Below, piece by piece: positions 21,605 through 30,752 of a stretch of 64,000 bases of DNA. The notes under the pieces were generated by a model. It saw only the letters and a list, made by a program, of their open reading frames with translations. It was not told where the DNA came from and made no database searches. Source of the DNA: Caldilinea sp. CFX5. Its GTDB lineage: Bacteria > Chloroflexota > Anaerolineae > Caldilineales > Caldilineaceae. Position 1 is the first letter of the stretch. Each line of letters starts with the position of its first letter. The position numbers and the translations under genes were made by a program. Where the stretch lies: positions 1-64,000 of the forward strand of contig QWII01000073.1 of NCBI GenBank assembly GCA_021405325.1. Direction: 5' to 3'.

Positions 21605-23578
21605 CTAATCGGCAGCGACCATCGTATCACGATTTAGCGGCGACTCACCCACTGGTTTCAACGTGCTGCTGGTCAACTTGCTTGGCTGGCCGGAATCCGG
21701 GCGGTAGATCGGGCGAATCGGAATGACTGGCCCTTCACTGGCCGGATTGGTCTTTTCGATCAGGCTAATAAATTCACCCCGGAACTTCGCCAGGTTGCTT
21801 TGCAGACCCCAAACCGCCGCATCGCCAAAGACACAGAAGGTCTTGCGTTCGATAAACTTGCTGATGTGTTCCATCAACTCCAAGTCTTGCATCCGACCGT
21901 TGCCGGCTTCAATGCGTTCGAGAATCGTCTCCAGCCAGCCTGTGCCTTCGCGACAGGGGGTGCATTTGCCGCAGCTTTCCTCCCGATAGAAGGAAAGGGT
22001 GCGCCGCGCCACCTCGACCATTGAAGCCCGTTCGTCGATGACAAAGATACCGGCAGAACCCAACAGCGAACCAGCCGCTTGTACATCTTCAAAAGAAAGC
22101 TTGGTGTCGATCTGATCCGGCTTGAGCAATTTCATGGAAATGCCGCCGGGACAGATAGCCTTGACCGGCGCACTATCCTCTTGCGGCCCGCCGCCATATT
22201 GATAGATCAAATCACGCAGGGTAGTGCCGTGCGGTAACTCATACAGACCAGGGCGCTTCACATTGCCGCTGAGACAGAAGATGCGCATCCCGGAGCTTTG
22301 CTCGGTGCCGAGTTTCTTGTACCAGTCAACGCCGTGCTTCATAATGTGCGGGATGTTGCTGATCGACTCAGCATTATTGACAATCGTCGGCTTGGCATAC
22401 AACCCTTCCACAGCGGGGAAAGGTGGCTTCATGCGCGGATGGCCGCGGTAGCCTTCCAGGCTGGTCAACAGCGCAGTTTCTTCGCCGCACTCATAAGCGC
22501 CGGCGCCGCGATGAATGACTAGCTCCAGGTTCTTGCCGGTGCCAAAGATGTTTTTGCCCAGGAAGCCCTTTTCTTTGGCCTCTTTTAAGGCGCCCACTAA
22601 GCGAGTATAGGCAAAGTAATATTCGCCACGAATGTAAACAAATGCCAGCTCCGATTGAATGGCAAAGGAGCTGATAATGATCCCTTCAATCAATTGATGG
22701 GGATCATACTCCATAATAATGCGGTCTTTGAAGGTGCCCGGCTCGGATTCGTCGGCGTTGACCACCAGATAGTGGGGCATGGCCGGGGCCAAAAAGCCCC
22801 ATTTTGTCCCGGTGGGGAAACCGGCGCCGCCACGGCCACGCAGACCGCTATTTTTTACCTGATCAATCACTTCCGCCGGCTGCATGGTGGTGAGAACGCG
22901 GCGGGCCGTTTCATAGCCGCCATCAGCCATGTAGCTTTCGATGGTGTGGCTGTTCTCTTTACCTACGCGACCGGTTAAGAAGCGTTCTTCCATACCGCCA
23001 ACGGTATAGGGGCCGGCAGCTTTGCCTTCGCCTTTGGGATCACCCTTGGGCGTCCAGCGTTCCAGCGTTTTAAAACCGTTGCCGCTCTTGATGACTTTCA
23101 AGAAGTGATCGACATCGGCCTCGCTCTGTAATTCCTCGAAGTAGCGACTCTCGCCGGTCTTGCGCTGCGTCACCGAGACCATCGGCGCTGTGCCGCAGGA
23201 GCCGAGACATTCCATGTGATCGAGCGTGTACTTGCCGTCGGCGGTGGTTTCGCCGTGATGAATGCCCAGCTTCTCTTCCAGGTGGTGCATACACTTGTTG
23301 GCGCCACGCAACATACAGGGCACGTTGGTGCAGACCTCGACGTGATACTCGCCCTTGGGTTCCTCATGGAACATATTGTAGAAGCCGACCACCGCCCCGA
23401 CTTCCGCCGGTTCGAGTTCCAGCATCGCCGCCAATTCGTTCTGGGCATCCACCGGACAGTAGCCAAACTCGCGCTGGATGACATAGAGCGCAGGCAGAAT
23501 CGCTGAGCGTTGTCGCCCTGCCGGATATAGATCCATCCACTTCTTAATTTCTGTGCGTACCGCTTCGGAAAGCGCCAT
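21605..23578 (-). CDS. nuoEF: NADH-quinone oxidoreductase subunits E and F, fused (operon 1)
   Basis: A 657-residue fusion. Residues about 1-180 are NuoE, a thioredoxin-like 2Fe-2S protein (CTNVPC and ECLGSCGTAP ligands). The rest is NuoF, the NADH- and FMN-binding subunit, with GLRGRGGAGFPTGTKWGF, SEPGTFKDR, CGEETALL and the 4Fe-4S motif SCGKCTPCREGT. The ATG at 23578 begins the conserved NuoE N-terminus (MALSEAVRTEIKKW); an upstream in-frame start at 23617 adds 13 residues without family similarity. It is flanked by inserted modules on both sides: xisI 72 nt upstream of the chosen start and the hicB-like gene 30 nt downstream. Confidence 0.95.
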   Translation of the reverse strand: MALSEAVRTEIKKWMDLYPAGRQRSAILPALYVIQREFGYCPVDAQNELAAMLELEPAEVGAVVGFYNMFHEEPKGEYHVEVCTNVPCMLRGANKCMHHLEEKLGIHHGETTADGKYTLDHMECLGSCGTAPMVSVTQRKTGESRYFEELQSEADVDHFLKVIKSGNGFKTLERWTPKGDPKGEGKAAGPYTVGGMEERFLTGRVGKENSHTIESYMADGGYETARRVLTTMQPAEVIDQVKNSGLRGRGGAGFPTGTKWGFLAPAMPHYLVVNADESEPGTFKDRIIMEYDPHQLIEGIIISSFAIQSELAFVYIRGEYYFAYTRLVGALKEAKEKGFLGKNIFGTGKNLELVIHRGAGAYECGEETALLTSLEGYRGHPRMKPPFPAVEGLYAKPTIVNNAESISNIPHIMKHGVDWYKKLGTEQSSGMRIFCLSGNVKRPGLYELPHGTTLRDLIYQYGGGPQEDSAPVKAICPGGISMKLLKPDQIDTKLSFEDVQAAGSLLGSAGIFVIDERASMVEVARRTLSFYREESCGKCTPCREGTGWLETILERIEAGNGRMQDLELMEHISKFIERKTFCVFGDAAVWGLQSNLAKFRGEFISLIEKTNPASEGPVIPIRPIYRPDSGQPSKLTSSTLKPVGESPLNRDTMVAAD

Positions 23579-23650
23579 AGGTAAACCCCGTTTCAATTGA
23601 GCGGTATAGCACAACATCTGGCATACCGCCTTTCAACTGCTACTAATTGC

Positions 23651-23989
23651 CTAGTTGACCCCAAATTCCGTATGCGGACGTTTGTAGGGCGGGTGAAAGG
23701 CTAGGACTATATCTTTTTTCGGCACACCCATTGCCACCAACTCATTGGCAACATTGAAGTCGGTGCCGTCGTACTGTATCCAAATTTTGTCGTTTTTGAT
23801 GTCGATATGAATGACACAACCGTAGACTCGGTGTTCCTCGTTGCGCCAACCAGCGTTCACAAGTTGGTAATGGTCGCGTTCGGCATCAAAAATTAGTTGT
23901 GTTTCAACATCTGAGTCATGTTTCTTAAAATTACTATACTGTTCTAGTAACTTTTGCACATGGGTACGGTATTCATCTACTCTAGCCAT
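23651..23989 (-). CDS. xisI: XisI-family protein (fdxN-element excision controlling factor)
   Basis: A 112-residue protein matching XisI: RVDEYRTHVQKLLEQY at the start, then DAERDHYQLVNAGWRNEEHR, VYGCVIHIDIKNDKIWIQYD, and the typical PKKDIVLAFHPPYKRPHTEF ending. In Anabaena, XisH and XisI are needed with the recombinase XisF for excision of the fdxN element; elsewhere pairs occur without a recombinase and their role is unsettled. No recombinase gene is in this window. It overlaps xisH by 13 nt, so the pair is translationally coupled. It sits in the nuo operon, same strand, between nuoCD and nuoEF. Confidence 0.9.
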   Translation of the reverse strand: MARVDEYRTHVQKLLEQYSNFKKHDSDVETQLIFDAERDHYQLVNAGWRNEEHRVYGCVIHIDIKNDKIWIQYDGTDFNVANELVAMGVPKKDIVLAFHPPYKRPHTEFGVN

Positions 23990-24393
23990 TCGACTATCAC
24001 CTTTCTCAGTGGACTGTATACAATCAACTTCAACTGGTAACGACGAACAACTTGTTGAATAAACTGACGTAAGAATAATTCTTCGTATGCATCAATCGGT
24101 ACAGCAACGTATAATGTGCGCTCAGGCTCTTTTTCGGCAAGCGCATCGCGATAATTGAGAAATTGACCCAGCACACCATGAAATTCATAAATCGGTGAGG
24201 AACCTAGAAAACTTTTGACCTCAACCGCAATCTTACGACTTTCCTTTTCTGCTGCAATCAGCTTTTCTGCGCCCAGATCAATTTCAAAGTCTACATCACC
24301 AACTTCCAGTGTAAGTGGATCATGGGTGATTTTCCAATCTTCATCGGTCAAAGCTTTAACGACAGCTTCATGGTAAAGATCTTTGGCGGCCAT
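23977..24393 (-). CDS. xisH: XisH-family protein (endonuclease-like fold)
   Basis: A 138-residue XisH-family protein. Visible marks are MAAKDLYHEAVVKALTDEDW at the start, then DVDFEIDLGAEKLIAAEK and KIAVEVKSFLGSSPIYEFH. The D...E-x-K arrangement (EIDLGAE...AVEVKSF) fits the PD-(D/E)XK-like nuclease fold proposed for the family. It starts only 12 nt after the nuoCD stop, so it is embedded in the complex I operon and not merely nearby. It is more AT-rich than the nuo genes around it. It could be a domesticated excision factor, a selfish gene pair or a toxin-antitoxin-like unit. Confidence 0.9.
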   Translation of the reverse strand: MAAKDLYHEAVVKALTDEDWKITHDPLTLEVGDVDFEIDLGAEKLIAAEKESRKIAVEVKSFLGSSPIYEFHGVLGQFLNYRDALAEKEPERTLYVAVPIDAYEELFLRQFIQQVVRRYQLKLIVYSPLRKVIVEWLE

Positions 24394-24405
24394 CGAAACG
24401 TCACT

Positions 24406-26241
24406 CTAGCGGTCTACTTCACCTAACACAATATCAATCGAGCCGATATTCGTCACCACATCAGAGAGCATGTGGCCCTTGCTCATATGCGCGATGGCAT
24501 AGAGGTTGTTAAAGCTCGGCCCGCGGACATGCAAGCGGTAGGGAACGCCCGAACCGTCGCTATATAAGAAGTAGCCCAGTTCACCCTTGCTGCCTTCGAT
24601 GCCGTGGTAGAGCATCCCCGGCGCCACGCGGAACCCTTCCGTCACCAGCTTGAAGTGGTGGATCAGCGCTTCCATGCTCACGTCCAACTCGGCGCGGGGC
24701 GGGAGGCTGACTTTGCGCTCGTCGCTCTTGTAAGGGCCGTCGGGCAGGCGGGCGATGGCCTGTTCGAGGATGCGGACGCTCTGGCGTAGCTCTTGCATGC
24801 GCACCACATAGCGGGCATAGCAGTCGCCTTCGTTCAGCACCGGCACTTTGAAATCGTAGGTTTCATAGCCGCCGTAGGGCGCATCGCGGCGCAAGTCCCA
24901 ATCGACGCCGCTGCCGCGCAACATGGCGCCGGTCAAGCCCATGTTGATCGCATCTTCCCGGCTAATGTGGCCAATGCCTTCCAGCCGTTCGCGCCAGAGC
25001 GGGCTATCGCTCAACATGGCTTCATATTCATCAAATTGCTTAGGCAGCAGCTTGACCAGATCCTTCAGGTTATCCAGAAAGGCGGGCGGCAGATCGCGCC
25101 AGACGCCGCCGACACGAATATAGCTGACCGTCAAGCGGGCACCGGCGGCAATCTCAAAGAGATCGAGAATCCGTTCGCGCTCGCGGGTGGCGTACATGAG
25201 CAGACTCATGCCGGTGCCGGAGACATCCAGCGCATGGGTCGAGAGCCAGAAGAGATGCGACGCAATGCGCTGCAACTCGCTCATAATCACACGAATGACC
25301 TTGGCCCGTTCGGGAATTTCAATCCCCAACATCTTCTCCACGGCCAACACATAGCCGTAGTTATTGGTCATCCCCGACAGATAGTCCATGCGGTCGGTGT
25401 AGTAGACAAAGTCTTTGTAGCGCTTGTTCTCGCCGGTCTTCTCAAAACCGCTGTGAAGATAGCCCAAATCGGAATCGAGGCCAACCACGGTTTCGCCATC
25501 CAGTTCCACCACCAGGCGTAATACGCCGTGGGTGCTGGGATGGTGCGGCCCCATGTTGATGATCATGTTTTCACGGCTCATGCCGGGGGGCAGCTTGGGC
25601 GCAATACTCTCGGATGGTAGAATCTGCTTGCCGAGCGTGGCAAACTCCGGGTCGCCCCAGGTTAGCGAAAAGGGCACCGGCTCGCCGCCCTCTGGAATTT
25701 CTTTGCGCAACGGGTGATAGGGCCAGTTTTCCGGCATGAGAATGCGGCGCGGATCGGGATGGCCTTTGAAGGTGACACCCATCAGGTCCAGCACCTCGCG
25801 CTCCGGCCAGTTGGCGCCTTGGAAGACGGAGGTCAACGTCGGCACCACTGGGTTATTGCCACCGGGCGCCGGCGCCACCAGCATGATGTGCTTCTTATGT
25901 GTATAGGAGCGCAATTGATAAGCCAGATGAAAGCGCTCGGAACCGGCTTCAATCGGCAGCTTGGAGCGATCCACTGCCGTAACATCGACCAAGGCTTCAT
26001 AAGCCAGCGTTGGGTCAGTTTTAAGAAAGGTCGCCAGATCGACTAAGCGATCAGCATCGACATAAACCACCTGTTGGTCGTTATGGACGCCGGCAGCCAG
26101 AACATCTTCGCCAAAGCGCTCGACAACGCGCTTGGTATCCTCTGTCTCTCCATTGGGTAAGGGAGCAACAGCCGGAATCGTCGGGTCATTCAGACCCGGC
26201 AAAGTTTCATACGGTCGATAAGTTGGAGAAACATTTAACAT
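24406..26241 (-). CDS. nuoCD: NADH-quinone oxidoreductase subunits C and D, fused (operon 1)
   Basis: A 611-residue fusion of the 30-kDa-type NuoC (about residues 30-190, with the LMGVTFKGHPDPRRILMPE stretch) and the 49-kDa-type NuoD (from about 205). NuoD contributes to the quinone-reduction site; the conserved GPHHPSTHGVLR loop is intact. The C-terminus ends IDIVLGEVDR as usual. The ATG at 26241 has GGAG about 7 nt upstream; a TTG at 26253 is the other possibility. A C-D fusion is also found in E. coli. The next gene, xisH, begins 12 nt downstream. Confidence 0.96.
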   Translation of the reverse strand: MLNVSPTYRPYETLPGLNDPTIPAVAPLPNGETEDTKRVVERFGEDVLAAGVHNDQQVVYVDADRLVDLATFLKTDPTLAYEALVDVTAVDRSKLPIEAGSERFHLAYQLRSYTHKKHIMLVAPAPGGNNPVVPTLTSVFQGANWPEREVLDLMGVTFKGHPDPRRILMPENWPYHPLRKEIPEGGEPVPFSLTWGDPEFATLGKQILPSESIAPKLPPGMSRENMIINMGPHHPSTHGVLRLVVELDGETVVGLDSDLGYLHSGFEKTGENKRYKDFVYYTDRMDYLSGMTNNYGYVLAVEKMLGIEIPERAKVIRVIMSELQRIASHLFWLSTHALDVSGTGMSLLMYATRERERILDLFEIAAGARLTVSYIRVGGVWRDLPPAFLDNLKDLVKLLPKQFDEYEAMLSDSPLWRERLEGIGHISREDAINMGLTGAMLRGSGVDWDLRRDAPYGGYETYDFKVPVLNEGDCYARYVVRMQELRQSVRILEQAIARLPDGPYKSDERKVSLPPRAELDVSMEALIHHFKLVTEGFRVAPGMLYHGIEGSKGELGYFLYSDGSGVPYRLHVRGPSFNNLYAIAHMSKGHMLSDVVTNIGSIDIVLGEVDR

Positions 26242-26279
26242 GGCGCGCTCCAAAGTGTTCGTCGGCTGAAACGGGATTC

Positions 26280-26346
26280 GTGATTCGTGCTGCGTGCTGC
26301 GTTCCCTTCGACAAGCTCAGGGAACGCAGCACGCAGCACGAATCAC
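26280..26346. repeat. 27-bp perfect hairpin in the nuoB-nuoCD spacer
   Basis: Arms 26280-26306 and 26320-26346 are exact complements built from the words GATTCGT and GCTGCGT in tandem. The loop reads TTCGACAAGCTCA. It lies inside the operon and has no T-run. Confidence 0.85.
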
Positions 26347-26390
26347 GTCTCATGTCGCTGCGACGATTATTAACAAATTTCAATTAACCA

Positions 26391-26933
26391 TTACGCGGCC
26401 TTGCGTAACACTTCTAAAGAATCAATCTGACCGGGCGCAGTGACAATATCGAGCTGGCGATATTGGCTAAAGGTCTCTTTGCCCTGTTTTTCACGCAGCT
26501 TATCCAGCGCGTAGAGCAGCGCCTCGGGACGGGGGGGGCAGCCGGGGACGTAGACATCGACCGGGATAATCTTATCAACGCCTTGGATGATGGCGTAGTT
26601 ATTAAACGGACCGCCGGCGCTGGCGCAGATGCCCATGGCAATGACCCACTTGGGTTCGGACATCTGGTCATACAGGCGCTTGATCACCGGCGCCATTTTG
26701 TTGCTGACGCGCCCGGAGACAATGATCAGGTCGGCCTGGCGCGGGCTGGCGCGAAAGAGTTCGGAACCGTAGCGCGCAATATCATGACGCGCGGTGCCGG
26801 TGGCGATCATCTCCATGGCACAGCAGGCCAAGCCGAACAACAACGGCCAGGTACTGTTTTGCCGACCCCAGTTCACCAACTTTTCCAGTTGGGTGGTTAA
26901 TACACCTTCAGGTAATCGATCTTCAAGGCCCAT
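26391..26933 (-). CDS. nuoB: NADH-quinone oxidoreductase subunit B (operon 1)
   Basis: Peripheral-arm subunit holding cluster N2, the last iron-sulphur centre before quinone, 180 residues. The N2 ligands are visible in [21 protein letters not shown] and [12 protein letters not shown]. It is the only nuoB in the window. AAGG lies about 8 nt before the ATG. The 164-bp spacer to nuoA contains a block similar to one in the divergent control region (26963-26997). Confidence 0.97.
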   Translation of the reverse strand: MGLEDRLPEGVLTTQLEKLVNWGRQNSTWPLLFGLACCAMEMIATGTARHDIARYGSELFRASPRQADLIIVSGRVSNKMAPVIKRLYDQMSEPKWVIAMGICASAGGPFNNYAIIQGVDKIIPVDVYVPGCPPRPEALLYALDKLREKQGKETFSQYRQLDIVTAPGQIDSLEVLRKAA

Positions 26934-26962
26934 CTGTTCACCTTATACTTCGTACCAGTCAG

Positions 26963-26997
26963 TAGTCCACAGTCGTGTAGTCGCATAGTCCAGAGTC
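26963..26997. repeat. Spacer block shared with the divergent control region
   Basis: A block of about 35 nt (AGTCGTGTAGTCGCATAGTC and following GTCCAGAGTCG) between nuoA and nuoB is nearly repeated at 28099-28133, on the other side of nuoA. The two copies differ at several positions. Confidence 0.6.
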
Positions 26998-27097
26998 GAT
27001 TGCTGCTACGCCGATTGGGTGTGGGTTACTGAATTTATAATACACATCTTATAGTAGGACACTGACAAACTGTCTCACTGCTGCACTGTCTTACTGG

Positions 27098-27469
27098 CTA
27101 ATCCCAGTCCAGGGCGCCCTTGCGCCACTCGTAGAGCAGGCCAATCACCAACACAAGCAGGAAAAACCCCATTGGGAAGAGCGCAAAGGCAATCGAGTGG
27201 TTGTCACGCAACGTGCGCATGACCGCCGCCCACGGATAGAGGAAGATGACTTCAATATCAAAGAGGATAAAGAGCATTGCCACCAGATAATACTTTACCG
27301 GGAAGCGGCGGCGGGCGTTGGCAAAGGGAATAATGCCCGATTCGTATGGCTCCAGTTTCTGCGGGTTCGCCCGTTGGGGACCAAGCAGCGCGGGCAACCC
27401 GACGGCGACAGCACCAATAAAGGTCGCCACTAACAATAAGATGAGTAACGGAACATATTCAATGGCCAC
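27098..27469 (-). CDS. nuoA: NADH-quinone oxidoreductase subunit A (operon 1)
   Basis: First gene of operon 1: a three-helix membrane subunit of 123 residues. The conserved YESGIIPFANARRRF loop and FDIEVIFLYPW helix are present. The start is GTG, with GGGGAGGAAG about 8 nt upstream. The probable promoter (27842-27870) would give a leader of about 365 nt. A second nuoA lies divergently at 28285. Confidence 0.95.
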   Translation of the reverse strand: MAIEYVPLLILLLVATFIGAVAVGLPALLGPQRANPQKLEPYESGIIPFANARRRFPVKYYLVAMLFILFDIEVIFLYPWAAVMRTLRDNHSIAFALFPMGFFLLVLVIGLLYEWRKGALDWD

Positions 27470-27841
27470 AGACGCTTCCTCCCCTTGCGACTCTCGCTTT
27501 TGATGGTCAACCTTTGTTGGTCAGCAAATCATCTATCCCTTTAGCAATCCCTCGTATCGTAAACCTTTGTGTTACACGCAGATCTAATAACCAGCGTCAC
27601 CACTGTGCTGGGTTACACAAAGCTATACTATTCTATATGCCTGTGAAATACCGACGGAGTGATAAGGACAACTGACAAAATAACGACTCAACACCGCCAG
27701 CTATCCTGTTGGTTCGTTGAGTCACGCTGTAACTGTTGAAACAATTGTTTTTAAATCTTTGTCTATGATTCTTTTATAAATCTTTGTCGTAAGCTGTTCT
27801 ATATAAGCGTTTCTATTTACCATACCTAAGAATGTTGGTGA

Positions 27842-27870
27842 ATTTTATCATGAGCCAATAGGCGTGTCAA
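27842..27870 (-). promoter_or_regulatory. Sigma70-type promoter of nuo operon 1
   Basis: On the minus strand a perfect -35 TTGACA (27870-27865) is followed after 17 nt by TAAAAT (27847-27842). It reads towards nuoA, about 365 nt away, so the mRNA has a long leader. Confidence 0.65.
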
Positions 27871-28098
27871 CTTTGACGACGATATTGTGAAAAATCGAAC
27901 ATTGCCTTGTTTTCCCTGCTTTCCCGCTGTATTACTCCTTGCTTTTGATCGTTAGAAGGCCGAAAAAGCCGTTTGTATTTTACGATTTGTTGCCGCGCGA
28001 ATTTTTCTATTGTTCGGCAGGTATGCTACCATACAGTAGCATTTGTTCAATTCTACACAAATGAAAACGTTCATCCGCCAAACGTATGAATAATCAGG

Positions 28099-28234
28099 AG
28101 TCCGCAGTCGTGCAGTCGCGTAGTCCAGAGTCGACCAGCGCTACTTTCAGATTGCACTGCGATCCACTGATAATCAGTAGATCGTAACGCAACCCAAGTA
28201 GATAGACCGACTTTGGACTACGCGACTGCGGACT
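28099..28234. repeat. Long-armed hairpin upstream of nuoA2
   Basis: The 27-nt right arm (28208-28234) is complementary to 28099-28133, except that the left arm carries one extra 8-nt word (CAGTCGTG/CAGTCGCG in tandem) and one mismatch. It ends about 50 nt before the nuoA2 start and could affect its expression. Confidence 0.7.
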
Positions 28235-28284
28235 ACTGCTAATAATTATCCGCGAGCTTTGTCTGCTGCTTTAGGAGTTTGGTC

Positions 28285-28641
28285 ATGCTCACTCAGTATG
28301 GGTTCATTTTGATTCTTAGCACCTTTGCGTTTCTGTTGCCGGCTGCGGCTGTAATGTTGGGTTGGTTGTTTGGGCCTAAGCGTCCTGATCCGGTGAAAAA
28401 CACCACCTACGAGAGTGGTGTGGAGACCATCGGCGATACTTGGGTGCAGTTCCGTGCGCAATATTATCTGATTGGGTTGATCTTTTTAATCTTTGATGTT
28501 GAAGTGATCTTCCTCTTTCCGATTGCCTTGGCCTATGGCCAGCTCTCCCTCTTCGCCGTGGTGGCAGCCATCACCTTTGTGTTGATCTTGTTACTCGGCC
28601 TCTTCTTGGAATGGCGCAAAGGCGCTCTGGAGTGGAGTTAA
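28285..28641 (+). CDS. nuoA: NADH-quinone oxidoreductase subunit A (operon 2)
   Basis: First gene of the plus-strand operon, 118 residues with three hydrophobic helices. TYESGVETIGDTWVQFRAQY and FDVEVIFLFPIAL are the NuoA signatures; the loop resembles the cyanobacterial NdhC type more than NuoA of operon 1 does. TTAGGAG lies 7 nt before the ATG at 28285. It is followed directly by nuoH, not nuoB: genes for B, C, D, E, F, G and I are missing from this operon. Confidence 0.94.
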   Translation: MLTQYGFILILSTFAFLLPAAAVMLGWLFGPKRPDPVKNTTYESGVETIGDTWVQFRAQYYLIGLIFLIFDVEVIFLFPIALAYGQLSLFAVVAAITFVLILLLGLFLEWRKGALEWS

Positions 28642-28742
28642 GATTCAAGGTCACCATATAACCTCTGAATTGATCATTCTATTGATAATCCGGCTGATAG
28701 GCCGGGTGAAAGATTGTAAAAGAAATTTAGTGGAGACAATTT

Positions 28743-29969
28743 ATGGAGCAATGGAGTGAAAGCCTGAGTGGTCTAATCTCCGGATTAACCACTGCATTGG
28801 GCCTGCCTGAAGTCGTGGCGATTATCATTGCGTTCGGGATCGGCGCCTTTATCCTAGCGAATGTCGGCCCGGTGCTGGCGCTAGTGTTGATCTGGATTAC
28901 CCGCAAGGTGATCAGCCGTATGCAGGATCGCATCGGCCCCAATCGGGTTGGTCCCTATGGCCTTTTTCAGACCGTGGCCGACGCCTTGAAGTTGCTGTCC
29001 AAAGAAGACATTCGCCCAACCAACGCTGATTTCTGGGCGTATGCGATTGCGCCGATTCTGTCGGTCTTTGGCGTGATTCTGACCCTGGCCGTGATTGCTG
29101 TGGCGCCCGGTTGGATTGCTGTTGATCTCAATATTGGCGTCCTCTATCTGGTGGCGTTGGGGTCGATTGGCATTATGGCCGCCCTCATGGCCGGTTGGAG
29201 CAGCAACAACAAATATGCGTTGCTGGCCGGCTTCCGCGTGGTGGCGCAGTTGTTGAGCTACGAAATTCCCATGGTGCTGGCGATGTTTGCGCCTGTGCTG
29301 TGGGTGGGCAGTATGCGTCTGGGCTTGATCACCGAAGCGCAGTCACTCAATATCTTTGGCTTCAACCTGGGCTTGGGCTGGTTTGTGATTCTAATGCCGG
29401 GCATGGCGCTCATCTATTTAATCAGCGCCCTGGCCGAAAGCGAACAGACGCCCTTTGACCTGCTGGAAGCGGAATCGGAGTTGATCGCCGGTTTCCATAT
29501 TGAATACTCCGGTATGAAATTCGCCATGTTCTTCCTGGCGCAATTCCTCAACACTTTCTTTCTGGGCGCCATTGCCGTCATGCTCTTCTTTGGTGGCTGG
29601 CAGGGTCCCTTTGTGGATCAACTGCCGATCCTCGGCCTGGTTTACTTCCTGATCAAATGCTTCGCCTTTTACACGGTCGTCATGTGGATCAAAGGCACCT
29701 TCCCCCGTGTCCGTGTTGATCAGATGATGTCCTTTGCCTGGAAGGTGCTCGTCCCGTTGGTGTTGAGCCTGATTCTCTGGCAGATGTTGGCGATGAAGCT
29801 CTTTGGCCCAGTCTGGCTGCAATATGTGGCGATTCTGGCCGGCAACTTGATTGTCATCGGCATTGTGTTCAATGTTCTGGGCAATCACTTCAAGCAGGAA
29901 CAGATCCGCACCAAGCGCGCCTTTGAACCGAAGTCGCTCATCGGCACCATGCAGCCGGCGGGTGATTGA
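28743..29969 (+). CDS. nuoH: NADH-quinone oxidoreductase subunit H (operon 2)
   Basis: Quinone-chamber subunit, 408 residues, about 80 longer than NuoH of operon 1 because of both termini. [18 protein letters not shown] and [15 protein letters not shown] are family marks. The acidic quinone loop reads [17 protein letters not shown]: the arginine normally before xPFDL is a glutamine here, while the acidic residues are kept. GGAG lies 8 nt before the ATG. It is separated from nuoJ by the same spacer element found after nuoH in operon 1. Confidence 0.95.
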   Translation: MEQWSESLSGLISGLTTALGLPEVVAIIIAFGIGAFILANVGPVLALVLIWITRKVISRMQDRIGPNRVGPYGLFQTVADALKLLSKEDIRPTNADFWAYAIAPILSVFGVILTLAVIAVAPGWIAVDLNIGVLYLVALGSIGIMAALMAGWSSNNKYALLAGFRVVAQLLSYEIPMVLAMFAPVLWVGSMRLGLITEAQSLNIFGFNLGLGWFVILMPGMALIYLISALAESEQTPFDLLEAESELIAGFHIEYSGMKFAMFFLAQFLNTFFLGAIAVMLFFGGWQGPFVDQLPILGLVYFLIKCFAFYTVVMWIKGTFPRVRVDQMMSFAWKVLVPLVLSLILWQMLAMKLFGPVWLQYVAILAGNLIVIGIVFNVLGNHFKQEQIRTKRAFEPKSLIGTMQPAGD

Positions 29970-29979
29970 GAAATTTGAG

Positions 29980-30063
29980 TTAGGTGATTCGGAGATTTCG
30001 ACAAGCGTTCGCGCCTAGATGGCAACCGGCTCACGCCGAAGTCTCAATCACCGAATCACCTAA
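29980..30063. repeat. Spacer hairpin element after nuoH (copy 2)
   Basis: A stem of GGTGATTCGG-type words encloses a core beginning TTTCGACAAGCGTTCGCGCC and ending GGCAACCGGCTCACGCCGAA. It is nearly identical to 17237-17320 in operon 1, and both copies lie immediately downstream of nuoH. Confidence 0.85.
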
Positions 30064-30096
30064 TTGCTAACATATTGCTGGAGAGTAAGTGCATCC

Positions 30097-30690
30097 ATGG
30101 TAGAACAGTTTCAACAATTAATCGAGCAATTGATCGCACAAACGGCGCCAACCGTGCCGACGCTGCAACAAGTGGTTTTTATGGGGATGGCTATCTTTGC
30201 CGCTGTCTGTGCGTTGCTGGTGGTGTTGGCGCGGAACTTATTTCATAGTGCCCTAGCGTTGGTTGGCACCCTTTTTGCGGTGGCTGGCATCTATGCCCTG
30301 TTGGAGGCCGAGTTCCTGGCCGTGAGTCAGGTGCTTGTTTACATCGGCGCCATCTCGACCTTAATTACCTTTGCCATCATGTTGACCCGCGGCATGATGT
30401 ACGGCGCCACCTCGCCCTTAAATCGTCAGGCCGGCACAGCAACCATGATTATCAGTCTGCTCTTTGTGGTGTTGGGGGGCCTGGTGACGCACATGCCCTG
30501 GTCGAATGAAGCGCTTGATTTAAGCACGCTTTCCTGGGCCCCCTTCGCGGACCGCACAACCGGTGAAGCCATTATTGCGTCGTTGGGTTACAAATTTTTG
30601 ACCACTTATTTGGTGCCCTTTGAGTTGATGGCCGTGTTGCTGCTCGTGGCCCTGGCCGGTGCAATCATGCTGGCCCGCGACCGGGAGTAA
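30097..30690 (+). CDS. nuoJ: NADH-quinone oxidoreductase subunit J (operon 2)
   Basis: Five-helix membrane-arm subunit of 197 residues. [22 protein letters not shown] is the conserved helix 3 region and [20 protein letters not shown] the C-terminal signature. The ATG at 30097 has GGAGAG about 11 nt upstream; an in-frame TTG at 30064 lies in spacer sequence and is unlikely. The N-terminus has an extra polar stretch of about 25 residues before the first helix. Confidence 0.93.
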   Translation: MVEQFQQLIEQLIAQTAPTVPTLQQVVFMGMAIFAAVCALLVVLARNLFHSALALVGTLFAVAGIYALLEAEFLAVSQVLVYIGAISTLITFAIMLTRGMMYGATSPLNRQAGTATMIISLLFVVLGGLVTHMPWSNEALDLSTLSWAPFADRTTGEAIIASLGYKFLTTYLVPFELMAVLLLVALAGAIMLARDRE

Positions 30691-30752
30691 ATAGAAATAA
30701 TTAATCGTTCATGATTGATCATTAATTATTAGTAAAGATTGGGGATGATGAG

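Larger units (their letters stand above)
27470..28284. other. Divergent control region between the two nuo operons
   Basis: Some 815 bp without a credible gene, AT-rich in 27700-28080. It contains a strong minus-strand promoter (27842-27870), two small palindromes (28023-28042 with arms ATGCTAC/GTAGCAT, and 28061-28074, ATGAA-AACG-TTCAT) and a long-range hairpin (28099-28234). I could not assign a convincing plus-strand promoter. The palindromes are candidate regulator sites. Confidence 0.6.

Noticed and set aside
23651..24393. xisH-xisI as part of a prophage or integrated element
   Set aside because: No integrase, recombinase, attachment duplication or phage gene is visible; neighbours on both sides are intact nuo genes.
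27540..27840. Riboswitch or structured RNA in the nuoA1 leader
   Set aside because: The leader is long, but I could not find a conserved riboswitch core or stable nested stems by eye. A covariance-model search of 27470-27835 would settle it.
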